A stretch of DNA of 64,000 nt from Emiliania huxleyi CCMP1516 (Eukaryota; Haptophyta; Isochrysidales; Noelaerhabdaceae), in the NCBI RefSeq assembly GCF_000372725.1, contig NW_005200670.1:110246-174245 (forward strand), read 5' to 3'. Every line of letters begins with the position of its first letter. The first letter of the stretch is position 1. Position numbers and translations under genes: made by a program. This document shows, piece after piece, positions 1 through 8,714 of the stretch. The notes under the pieces are model-generated. The model made no database searches. It was given only the letters and a program-made list of their open reading frames with translations, and was not told the DNA's origin.

Positions 1-109
1 CCATGCGCGAGACCGGGTGTCGGCTCCCCGCAAGAGGTCGTGAGAGGGGGGAGCGTCGTCGCGCTCACCAGGGCGCGAGATACCGCTAGTCTGGTCATGC
101 GGAGCGGCA

Positions 110-345
110 TCTAGGATACGAGGAGCATCTCAGCACACCTGTATCATCTCAGGAAAATTGTGCATCTAAAGATGTCCGCGGCATCTGAGATGTCATGGGC
201 TATCAAAAGACGCGGGGCACCATCTAAAGATGATTAAATCTTCTTGGAGAACCCAATCACAGTGGAGACACCCGGTGTCCTTAGATGGAAAACGCATCCT
301 AGATGGCGTTTGGCATCTAGGATGCGCACATCATCTTAAGATGGG
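110..345. repeat. cluster of short CATCT/AGATG palindromes
   Basis: At least seven short near-palindromic words built from CATCT and AGATG lie in this stretch, for example CATCTAAAGATG twice, GCATCTGAGATG and CATCTTAAGATG. No convincing reading frame covers them. The density is far above anything else in the window, but the function is unknown; repeated protein-binding sites or a relic of a foldback element are both possible. Confidence 0.5.
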
Positions 346-424
346 GGGGTCGCCGCCCCTGACGGGTTGGGGCGCGTGGCGCATATGTTACCTGCCAAGT
401 GAGCATTCAAGTGTGTTTCGAGAT

Positions 425-930
425 TTGCTTAGGGGACCCCTAGGCTTAAAAGTAGGGCCCTGGGGCGCCTGCGGCCTAAACGGCTTAAAACTTGCCATGG
501 CAAGTTTTAAGAGCTGCTGGACCGCCAATTCCTTAAACGGTCTTAAACGCTTAAACGGTGCGGGAGAGCTCCCGAGGAGCGAGGTCGATGGTCCGGGAGG
601 CTCCCGGTAGAGACGCTGGAGGCCGGGAAGCTGGCTACAGTCAGCTAGCACGCGTCCCCTATGCGAGTATGGCTCCTGCCAGTGCACCAGACTTACAGAT
701 GTGTCTTCAGAGGCGGGTTTGTGCCTAATAACAGCAGTATTGGAGAAAACGGCGCGGAACCCAGCGACGCATGCCGGCGAGGCCGATTTTCTTAAACGGT
801 CTTAAAAGAGGGACCCACCGTGCCTGCAATCTCTTAAATGGCAATTTCAGCCCCTAAACCTCCTCGTTTCTTAAAAGGTCTTAAAAAATTCCGGCCCTCA
901 GAACCCTGTAGGGGTCCCCTAAGGAGATTT
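425..930. repeat. foldback-like block with CTTAGGGGACCCCTA ends
   Basis: The 15-mer CTTAGGGGACCCCTA near 429 returns as a close inverted copy near 910, so the roughly 490-bp block has inverted ends. Inside are many copies of CTTAAACGGT/TCTTAAA words (about 440-890) and a perfect 28-bp palindrome at 484-511 centred on CCATGG. There is no transposase frame. A non-autonomous MITE-like element is the simplest reading. The rest of 1-1325 shows no gene; it has two long G-runs near 1097 and 1172. Confidence 0.4.
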
Positions 931-1325
931 GTTCGAGATTTGAAACTTAGACTTTCGTTTTCAGTGGGGAGGTGGCAACCCTGATCTTAGAATCGCTCCG
1001 CAATCAACTTTCAACACCCCGAGCTGGGCACGGTGGGTGGAACGGGATGACGGATGATGTACGGGTTTGTGTTTTGGAGGATCCGTGGGGATGGGAGGGG
1101 GGGGGGGGGGGTTCATCCCTGGCCCCTGCGCGGGTTGTTAATGCACGGGCGTTTGGGTTTGGGTTGGGACGGGGGGGGGGGGGGGGGGGCTCGCACCACT
1201 GCGGCGCCAGAATTGGCATGTGGGCTGCGCATCTAATTGGGTCCATTGCCACGCGACTGCGTCGAAGCTGCTCAAGGGTTCTCTCCGGTTGAGGCAGCCT
1301 CGGCGTTTGACCGCCGTCACGTGGA

Positions 1326-2120
1326 TCAATACACACCGCCGCCTCCCACTGTGTTGCAGCACAGGGCGTTGCCGCAGCACTGCTCCTTTACGTCGCAAAA
1401 GTCATCGGCAGTATCGGCAGACCACCCGACCCACGCGGGAACGGCAGTATCGGCAACACAGGTCAGCCCACTGGGAGAGGTGCAAGAGCAGGTATTGGAG
1501 GAGGAGGGAAGGCAGCAACAATAATCATTGATGGTGTCTTCCGGTAAAATGGAGATTCCAACCAGGTTGTCGTTGTCGCACGAGCCATCGTTTCTCGTGA
1601 CACCGTGTGGTTGGCGAGACTTCGTCGACTTCAGCTCAACCTGCTGGCACTCGCCGCCAGGCCCGACTGCCGCGATCACGCCGAGTGAGTACGGCTCATC
1701 GGACTCCGCCTCGCCCGGAGGCGGCATGCATCCGGCACACAGGTTGATGCGGCACACAGCCGGGCAGGGTTGATGCGGCTCGAGGTTGATGCGGCACACA
1801 GCCGGCGCGCCGGTTGGGCGGCGCCCTGCCCGGCGCGCGCATGCATCCTGGAGCTTGTCGGCCTTTGTGATGTCGCACTCGTCTGTGACACCTGCCTCGA
1901 GCGAGTACGCCGTGTACCCCTCCGGCACCTCGATGCTCACGTCGTCGTCCGCCTGGATCATCACGGTCTTGCGGCGGATGCTGCCGGTGGGCTCGTCGGC
2001 GAAGAGGTCGGGGAAGCTGAGCGTGACGGCCCTCGCGCTCGGAGCCGCCGTCGTCGCGAACGCCAGAACGGCCGAGATTGCCCCGAGGGCGCAGACACGA
2101 TCGAGGAGGCGGGTGTGCAT
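1326..2120 (-). CDS. putative secreted cysteine-rich protein
   Basis: A 264-residue open frame reads from the ATG at 2120. The first ~30 residues (basic start, hydrophobic core, then ...ARAVTL) look like a cleavable signal peptide, so the product is probably secreted or luminal. The N-terminal half after the signal is acidic; the C-terminal half is rich in cysteines (CCCLP, CSCTSP, EQCCGNALCC), suggesting disulfide bonding. A short internal repeat (AVCRIN twice, around residues 105-125) coincides with a duplicated DNA stretch at about 1738-1800, so an unrecognised intron or an expansion there is possible. I do not recognise the family. The signal peptide and Cys pattern support a real gene; the function is unknown. 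Confidence 0.55.
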   Translation of the reverse strand: MHTRLLDRVCALGAISAVLAFATTAAPSARAVTLSFPDLFADEPTGSIRRKTVMIQADDDVSIEVPEGYTAYSLEAGVTDECDITKADKLQDACARRAGRRPTGAPAVCRINLEPHQPCPAVCRINLCAGCMPPPGEAESDEPYSLGVIAAVGPGGECQQVELKSTKSRQPHGVTRNDGSCDNDNLVGISILPEDTINDYCCCLPSSSNTCSCTSPSGLTCVADTAVPAWVGWSADTADDFCDVKEQCCGNALCCNTVGGGGVY

Positions 2121-2189
2121 GCTTGATTGGCGAGCGAGGCGATCAGTTTATATTTCTTTCTTTTCATTTGCCTCTATGTTGGGTCAAGG

Positions 2190-2190
2190 C

Positions 2191-2224
<34 letters not shown>
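2190..2224. repeat. GA dinucleotide microsatellite
   Basis: About 17 GA units in a row lie between the secreted-protein gene and the retroelement remnant. It is a simple repeat with no coding meaning. Confidence 0.9.
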
Positions 2225-2226
<2 letters not shown>

Positions 2227-2249
2227 CAGTGCTGCTGCATTTGACGAGA

Positions 2250-3160
2250 GTAGATTTGGGTGAAGAGGTGCGGCTTGGGACCAGAGTGGACGGGAAGTCT
2301 GGGGTCTCGATGGCGTGTCTTTGGATACAGGCGGTTGCTGGTGGACAAAGACCCTGCTGCAACGCGTATGGTGGATTTCGGTACGAAGTGGGATGCGGGC
2401 ATCTGGAGGCGATTGCCGCACGATGGGACTTATACTTTGTGAAAGTAGACCGCTCTGTGTTCTGGAAATTTACCTTGGTGCCAGAGGATACTATTGTGGA
2501 GAGGCAGTGGACAAAGCTAGCCGGAGGGCTTTTCCCCTCAGAGGTGGCGGAGGACCTGAGGAGAGAGTTCGAGCAGAGGAGTGGGTGCAAGTTGGAGGCG
2601 AGAGGAAGGCATCACTGTCACCTTGGCATCGGAGGAGTGGCTGGAGTGAGGGCATGGAGAGTGGAAACAGATTTAACGGCCAACGAGTACAACTTCAGTG
2701 CGAATGCGGTGTGCCACCCTATGCTATCCGTGTTTTGTCGGAGGAAGAGCGTGGAGTTGATGGAGAATGGATGTGCCTTCCGGGTGGGAGGTGGAGTGGA
2801 GACCTTAGTGATGGAGAAGGGGGAACGGGATGGAATAACAGCGGAGGCGGACAGGGCGGTCTTGGAAGTGGCGATGAAAGTCAATGCAGTTATGGAGGTT
2901 GGTGTGATGCTCTCGACTGATGGATCCGTGAGTCCGTGTGAAGGGCGACCAGAGCGCGCGAGCAAGGCAGGATGCGGAGCGGTAATCGGGGCAGCGCCTC
3001 GTCTAGGGTGGACGGATGTGGGAAGGATTGGGCATGGGCTTGACCGAGGGGCGACGACGAGCGCGAGCGAGCTCAGTGCGATGACTCTTGGGCTTCGGGG
3101 AATACTGGAGAGAATAATCGGCAGCGTGCACCTCGATCCTGTACCGTGTTTGTTATGACC
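2250..3160 (+). mobile_element. retroelement remnant with an RNase H-like domain
   Basis: A plus-strand frame of about 300 residues ends with an RNase H type I-like pattern: S-T-D-G-S, then G-C-G-A-V-I about 20 residues later, then S-E-L-S-A-M-T-L-G-L. That spacing (TDGS...GAV...E..A) is the usual RNase H arrangement in retroelements, more often non-LTR elements of algae, though an LTR source cannot be excluded. No reverse transcriptase or integrase part is recognisable here, so this is a partial, old copy. Dispersed repeats that recur at 49.6 and 51.2 kb follow directly. Confidence 0.5.
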
Positions 3161-3251
3161 CCCCCCAATGAACACACCAGTGAGGGAGGGCGAGACGATC
3201 GAGGGGTCCCGTACCATGCGGAACCGACCCTATCCAGTGCTCAAGTGCTCA
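3161..3251. repeat. dispersed repeat R1 (second copy at 49.6 kb)
   Basis: Bases 3164-3251 match 49575-49662 almost perfectly; the one difference I see is GGGAGG against GGGTGG. The flanks differ, so this is a dispersed element or element end rather than a local duplication. No coding potential is evident. Confidence 0.8.
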
Positions 3252-3262
3252 AGATCCCAGAA

Positions 3263-3384
3263 AGGCACCTCCGCCTCTGGACAGGGTGGCCCGCCACGTA
3301 AGGACCCCAGGAATTGCGACTCGCCGCTTTCCTCCCACTGTGAATTTGTGTGAGCTCTGTGTCCTGATTTGCCAACAATATACC
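3263..3384. repeat. dispersed repeat R2 (second copy at 51.2 kb)
   Basis: A ~120-bp stretch containing GGACAGGGTGGCCCGCCAC and a second block TGATTTGCCAACAA recurs at 51193-51313 with a few substitutions. Here it abuts R1, whereas at 49.6-51.3 kb the two are 1.5 kb apart, so they are either separate units or parts of one element broken up at the other site. Confidence 0.8.
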
Positions 3385-3393
3385 TACAGCAGT

Positions 3394-3440
3394 GTAGGTA
3401 GGTAGGTAGAAAGGTGAAGAACAGCCAGGCTCGGACTGGA
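3394..3440 (-). repeat. SINE/LINE-like tail with CTAC microsatellite (R3)
   Basis: A GTAGGTAGGTAG run is followed by AAAGGTGAAGAACAGCCAGG. The same block recurs at 16121-16166, with diverged copies near 46237-46281 and 46400-46440. Read on the minus strand it ends in CTAC repeats, as the 3' tails of many LINE- or SINE-type elements do. It is a fragment only. Confidence 0.6.
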
Positions 3441-3680
3441 CACCAGAAAGAAAGAAAGAAAACACACAACCCAAGGGAGGGATGGGAGAACGGCACGCCG
3501 CCACCACACAGGGATTTTAAGGAGAGGAGTGTGGTGCGCTAGCCGTCTGGACACCAACACGGGAGGAACGCGTGCGAGAACTATTTTTTTGAAAACGGCG
3601 CCGCGCCGCCGCCGCAGGAACATCCCTTCACGGGACCGCGCGGGCCGCGCGAATAAGCTTCGTGGGGGAAAGGCAATCCG

Positions 3681-6600
3681 ATGCTCCGCCTGGCGCGTCG
3701 GGTGGCCTTTCGGCCGCTCGCTTCCGCTCGCGTGGTGTATCGTGCTCCTTCGCTCACTGTGGGCGCCGCCGCTGCCGCTGCGGCCGCCGCTGCCACCGCA
3801 AGCTTTATGGCCCGGTGCGAGGTGTCTCCGGCCGCGGGTGCGCCGGTGCCGCGATCGAGCGACGAGGAGGAGAGCTGGGACCGGACGATCGCTGCGGCGC
3901 TGCCCGCCGTCGTCGCCATCAAGGTGAACCGCGTCCGAGCGTTTGACACCGCGTCGGCCGGCACAGTGCAGGCGACGGGCTTCGTCGTCGACGCGGAGCA
4001 GGGGATCATCCTGACGAACCGGCACGTCGCCGGGCCGGGGCCCGTGGTGGCGGAGGCCATCTTCCAAAACAACGAGGAGGTCTCCCTCTCTCTCGCCTAC
4101 TACGACCCGGTGCACGACTTTGCCTTTTTCCGCTTCGACCCCTCCGCGCTGCGGCACATGAAGCCAACCGAGCTACGGCTGGCGCCAGAGCAAGCCGAGG
4201 TCACCTCCGAGATCCTGATCATCGGCAACAACGCCGGCGAGAAGTGCTCCATCCACCGCACCACTCTGGCGCGCCTCGACAGGAACGCGCCGCACTACTC
4301 GCGCTCCAGCTACAACGACTTCAACACATTCTACTTCCACTCCGCCTCGGGCACCTCCGGCGGTTCCTCCGGCTCCCCCGTGCTCAACAAGCGGGGCTCC
4401 GCCATCGCGCTCAACGCGGGAGGAAAGTCAGGCACCTCCGCCGGCTTCTTCCTCCCGCTCGACCGTGTGGCGAGGGCGCTGGAGCTGCTGCGGTCCGGCG
4501 CAGCAGTGCCTCGCGGCACACTGGAGATGGTGGTCACGCACCAGACGTACGACGAGGCGCTGCGGCTCGGCCTGCCGCACGAGGCCGAGTCGGCCCTGCG
4601 CGCGGCGGGAGCAGCGCGCGGCGTTCTCGCCGTCACCGAGGTTCTGCCGGAGGGTCCCGCGGCGGCGGCGGGCGTGCAGCCGGGCGACGTGTTGCTTCTC
4701 GTGGACGGCGCTCCGTGCACCTCCTTCGCCCCCACCCCCCCACCACCACCACCCACCACCACCACCACCACCACCACCCACCCGCGCCCCCTTCGGCTGT
4801 CCTCTCACTCGCGCGTGTCTCTTCTCCCGAAGGCGCTCCGTGCACCTCCTTCGTCGCCCTGGAGGCTGCGCTCGATCGCGCCGTCGGCGGCGCCGTCGCC
4901 GTCTCTCTGGTGCGCGGCGGCGAGGCGAGGGAGGTGGAAGTGCCGGTGGCGGACCTGCACGCGCTGACGCCGTCGTGCTACGTCGAGGTTGGCGGCGCGG
5001 TCGTCAACGAGCTGTCCTACCAGCAAGCGCGCAACCACGGCCTCCCCGCGCGTGGCGTGTACGTGGCGCACCCGGGCTACATCTTCCGGCAGGCACGCCT
5101 CTCGAAGGGCTCGATCATCCTCGCCGTCAACGGGCAGCCGACGCCCACCCTCGCCGCCTTTGTGGCGACGCTCGCCGGCGCGGCGCACGGCACGCCGCTC
5201 ACGGTCCGCTACTCCGACTTGGGCGCGCGCGCGCACACGCAGCTGGTGTCGGTCCGGTACGACACAAAGTGGTTCGCGCCACAGTCCGGGCGGAGGCCTC
5301 CTGTCGGCGACTGGCAGACTGGGACGCTCGGGCAGGCGACGGGGTGGCTGAATGCCGCCGAGCCGGACGCCACCGCGGTGTCGCCACCTCAGATTGCACC
5401 TGTCGGAGCGATCGCTGCCGCAGCCGATGCCGATGCCGCCTCCGCCACCGCCGCCACCGCCGCCACCGCCGCCACCGCCGCCACCGCCGCCACCGCCGCC
5501 ACCGCCGCCACCGCCGCCACCGCCGCCACCGCCGCCACCGCCGCCACCGCCACCGCCGCCACCGCCGCCATTGCCACCACCGCCGCTTCTGCAGCCGCCG
5601 CTGCGGCCACCGGAGCCGCCGTCGACGCGCCGCCCGGCGCCGCCCTCGCCGCAACTGGCGAGGGCGAGGAGGGCGGTGGCGGCACCGCCCCCGCCGGCCG
5701 CGAGGGCTCGATTGCCCGCGCCTCCGCCGCCCTCCGCGATGCACTCGTGACGGTGGACTTCTTCCGCCCCTTCTCGATCGACGGGGAGACGGGGATGCGC
5801 TACCGAGGCACCGGCGTCGTCCTCGACGCCGCCGCGGGGTTGGTGGCGGTGGACCGAAACACCGTCACGTCGACCCTCGGCGACGCGTCCCTCACTCTCG
5901 GCGGGCGCGTGACCGTGGCGGCGCGCGTCGAGTACGTGCACCCGCTGCACAACTTTGCGCTCTTGAGGTACGACCCAGCCTGCGTGCCCGCGGACGTCAG
6001 GGTGTCCGCCGCCAAGCTGGCGCCGCGGCCGCTGCCGCCGGGTGCAGAGGTTGTGCTTGCCGCGCTCGCGTCGGGCGGCGCTAATGAAGGGCCCGACCGG
6101 GCCTGACGAAGTCATTAGGCTTGTGCGACCCGCCGCGCGCATGTCGGGCCTCGCCAGCTGCCTGACTAACGAGCGCTTCGCTCACTCGCCAGGTGGTGAT
6201 CGTCGGGCTGAAGTCGGGCCTCAACGAGGACATCGACGCGTCGCGCCGCGTCGACTTTGTCTGCCGCCGCACGCGCGTCGCCAACTCTGGGTGGATCAAG
6301 CTGCCGCTCCCCAACCCGCCGCGCTTCCAGGTGTACAACGCCGAGACGCTCGGCCTCGAGGTCGCGCCGCCCGTGGACGGCGGCGTGCTCGCCTCGGACG
6401 ACGGCACGGTGGCCGCGCTGTGGGTCTCTTGCGCCTACCAGCCGGCGCCAAACCAGCTCGCGTCGGTCTTCCGCGGGCTCCCGATCCTAGAAGCGGGGGA
6501 GACGTGTTCATGTCTCCCAGCCAGCACTCGAGAGGACACGTATTCCGCCGTACTCGACCGTATTCCGCTGTGTTCACTGTACTCTTCTCCGTTGTGCTCA

Positions 6601-7361
6601 CGCGGTGCTCTGAGCACGCTGCACAATACCGTATTCCGGCCCCGATTCAACACGCAGGCTACCGATCGAGCTGGTCGCGCGCGTCGCCGACAAGCTGATC
6701 GCAGACGAGGCTCCGAGACACCTCCGAGACACGTCCGAGACACTTCCGAGTCATTTCCGAGACACTTCCGAGACACGTCCGAGACACGTCCGAGACACGT
6801 CCGAGACACGTCCGAGACACTTCCGAGTCATTTCCGAGACACGTCCGAAGACGGCCTCCACGGCGTGGCGACAAGAGACTGCCCTCGCCGACCCGCGAGA
6901 TTGGACGAGATTGGACGAGATTACCCGCGAGATTGGACGAGATTACCCGCGAGATTGGGCGAGATTAGGCGCCGCCTCCGTGGCGGTCGATCGGCGCAAC
7001 TCTCGAGCCAATCTCGCTCGCGGCGGCCCGCCAGCTAGGCCTTGACGACGCAACACTCGCTGCGCACGTGCGAACGCCCGTGGCTGCAGCCGGCGCGGCC
7101 GGCGCGGGCGGACCGGCCGGCGCGGGCGGCGCGGGCGGCGGCGCGGACTCGACGGCGCCGGCGGCGAGCGTCCTGCGTCCACGGCCTTCTTCTGTTCCAC
7201 CCCGTGTGCTGGGCTCCTTCTGTTAGGCGCCGGCGGCGAGCGTCCTCCTCGTGACGCACGTGCACGGGGTGCAGCAGCAGGGCGCGCCGTCACCGCCGAC
7301 GGCCGCGGCGGGCGCTGAGGGGTGCGGCAGCGTGGGCGGAGGCGGCGGCGGAGGCAGCGGA

Positions 7362-7393
<32 letters not shown>

Positions 7394-8227
7394 AAGTAGT
7401 GGCGGCGGCGGCGGCGGCGGCGGTGGCGGCGGCGGTGGCGGCGGCGGTGGCGGCGCATTGCGCGGGGGCGACTTGCTGCTGACGGTCAACGGCTCGCCGG
7501 TGCGATCGCTGAACGAGGCGGAGGCGGCGTCGCAGGCCAGTGCGTCGGTGCAGCTGGGCGTGGTGCGTGACGGCGCGCCGTTCGCAGTGACGGCGCCGAT
7601 GCTGCCGTCGGACGGGCTGGGGACAACGCGCGTGCTGGGGTGGGCCGGGCTTCTTCTGCAGGAGACAGGTGTGAACAGACTCTGTTCACACCTCGAGCTG
7701 TGAACAGGTGGGCCGGGCTTCTTCTGCAGGAGACGCAGCTGTGAATAGAACAGCTGTGAATAGCAGAGCTGTGAATAGAAGAGCTTCTTCTGCAGGAGAC
7801 GCCGGACGCCGTGCGCGCGCAGCGGTCTGTGCCGGCGCAGGGCGGCGTCTACGCGTCGTACCGCTTCTACGGCTCGCCGTCGAGCCGGTACGACCTGTCC
7901 CCCACCTCGCACATCATCGAGGTGGATTCGGTGCCGACTCCGACCCTGGCCGCGCTGCTCGAGTGCACACGCGGCAAGGCCGACGGCGAGGTGTGAACAG
8001 CGTCCAGACGGCCGACCTCGAGGTGTGGAACAGCGTCTGTTCACACCTCGAGCTGTGAACAGGTGGTCCGCGTCAAGACGGTCGACCTCGAGGGCCGCCT
8101 CCGCATGACGACCCTGAAGCTCGACCTCAAGTACTGGCCGACCTTCACACTCTCACGCAGCGCGGCGGGCGAGTGGAGCCGCACAATGGAGGGGCCGGCG
8201 GAGGCCGAGCAGGACGGACTCGGCTGA
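3681..8227 (+). CDS. NMA111/DEG7-type HtrA serine protease with two protease halves
   Basis: The product is a double HtrA-like serine protease of the NMA111/DEG7 family, a quality-control or pro-apoptotic protease type. Residues 1-45 are Arg/Ala-rich without acidic residues, like a mitochondrial presequence. The first protease domain has LTNRHV (H115), PVHDFAFF (D146) and GGSSGSP (nucleophile about S230); PDZ-like segments follow. A second, degenerate protease half has HPLHNFALL but DRNTV where His is expected. The C-terminus (DGLGTTRVLGWAGLLLQ, RYDLSPTSHIIEVDSV, LKYWPTFTL) fits the family. Frame-consistent exons: 3681-4707, 4833-6049, 6193-6476, 6658-6709, 6969-7154, 7227-7639, 7708-7729, 7796-7990, 8063-8227, giving about 1,186 residues (yeast and plant members are near 1,000-1,100). 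The excess is an (Ala-Thr)n tract at 5440-5575 and a Gly tract at 7335-7455. The 7640-7795 splice pattern is ambiguous because exon sequence is present three times. Confidence 0.88.
4708..4832 (+). other. GC-AG intron flanked by 22-bp exact direct repeat
   Basis: The 22 bases at 4707-4728 recur at 4832-4853. Removing 4708-4832 (starting GCGCTC, ending AAG) restores the NMA111 frame from DGAPCTSF into VALEAALD. The donor GC lies inside the first copy and the second copy is exonic. Confidence 0.85.
6710..6968 (+). repeat. intron built of CGAGACACGTC and GAGATT 10-11-mers
   Basis: After the donor GCTCCG the intron consists of about 13 tandem copies of CGAGACAC(G/T)TC, then several GAGATTGGAC/GAGATTACCC units, ending in TTAG. 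Frame joining (IADE into APPPWRSIGATLEPI) fixes both ends. Similar arrays fill introns of the DUF760, Asteroid and PGK loci. Confidence 0.85.
7640..8062 (+). repeat. GTGAACAG hairpin introns of the protease gene
   Basis: Two introns (7640-7707 and 7991-8062) share the end TTCACACCTCGAGCTGTGAACAG (given here only as a shared motif at 7685-7707 and 8040-8062) and contain GTGTGAACAGA opposite TCTGTTCACAC, a perfect 11-bp stem at 7669-7691. Between them a third short insertion (7730-7795) repeats GCTGTGAATAG. The family also appears at 55040-55060 and 63548-63560. Confidence 0.75.
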
Positions 8228-8714
8228 TCTCTCGGGGACGATCTCGGGTCGATCTCCGGTGACCTCGTTTCGGAGCTGGAGGTGGGGGAAGAGGCGCGCG
8301 ACGAGGGCAGTCGGCTGCCAGGCGCGGAGGTATTGCGGGGAGACGGGAGGCGGACGGTATTGCATGGCATTGGGCCCCGCAAGTTAGTAGACACTATTGG
8401 TCGCGCTCGCCCCGAACGACGCCGCGAGGCTCTCAGTGGGCGGCTGTGGCATGTCCTCCCCGTCTCCTCTGTCCTGTGAGGGCGGCACCGTGAAAAATAA
8501 GTCCGCTCTCTCTCTCGCTCTCTCGTTCGGTTATTAATTAACGTCGCGCTCGCGGTCACGACTCACGTTCGACCATCGACGTCACGGCCCCCAGCTCGCG
8601 TCTACGGACTACGCGTGCCCCCGGGGCAATCTGCAATCTGTGCAATGTTGTGTGTATACGTTACGATGTAATGTGCCCCTCCTCCCGTGCGCGTCACACA
8701 CACGCCAGGCGCGC
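8228..8714. other. intergenic, convergent gene ends
   Basis: This stretch holds the 3' flank of the protease gene and of the minus-strand membrane gene. It contains a CT-rich run near 8497-8525 and an AT-rich spot at 8530. I see no gene or repeat in it. Confidence 0.6.

Noticed and set aside
4805-6142. Minus-strand 445-codon frame opposite the protease gene
   Set aside because: It is the antisense shadow of GCC/ACC-rich codons (poly-Gly) and conflicts with the protease exons.
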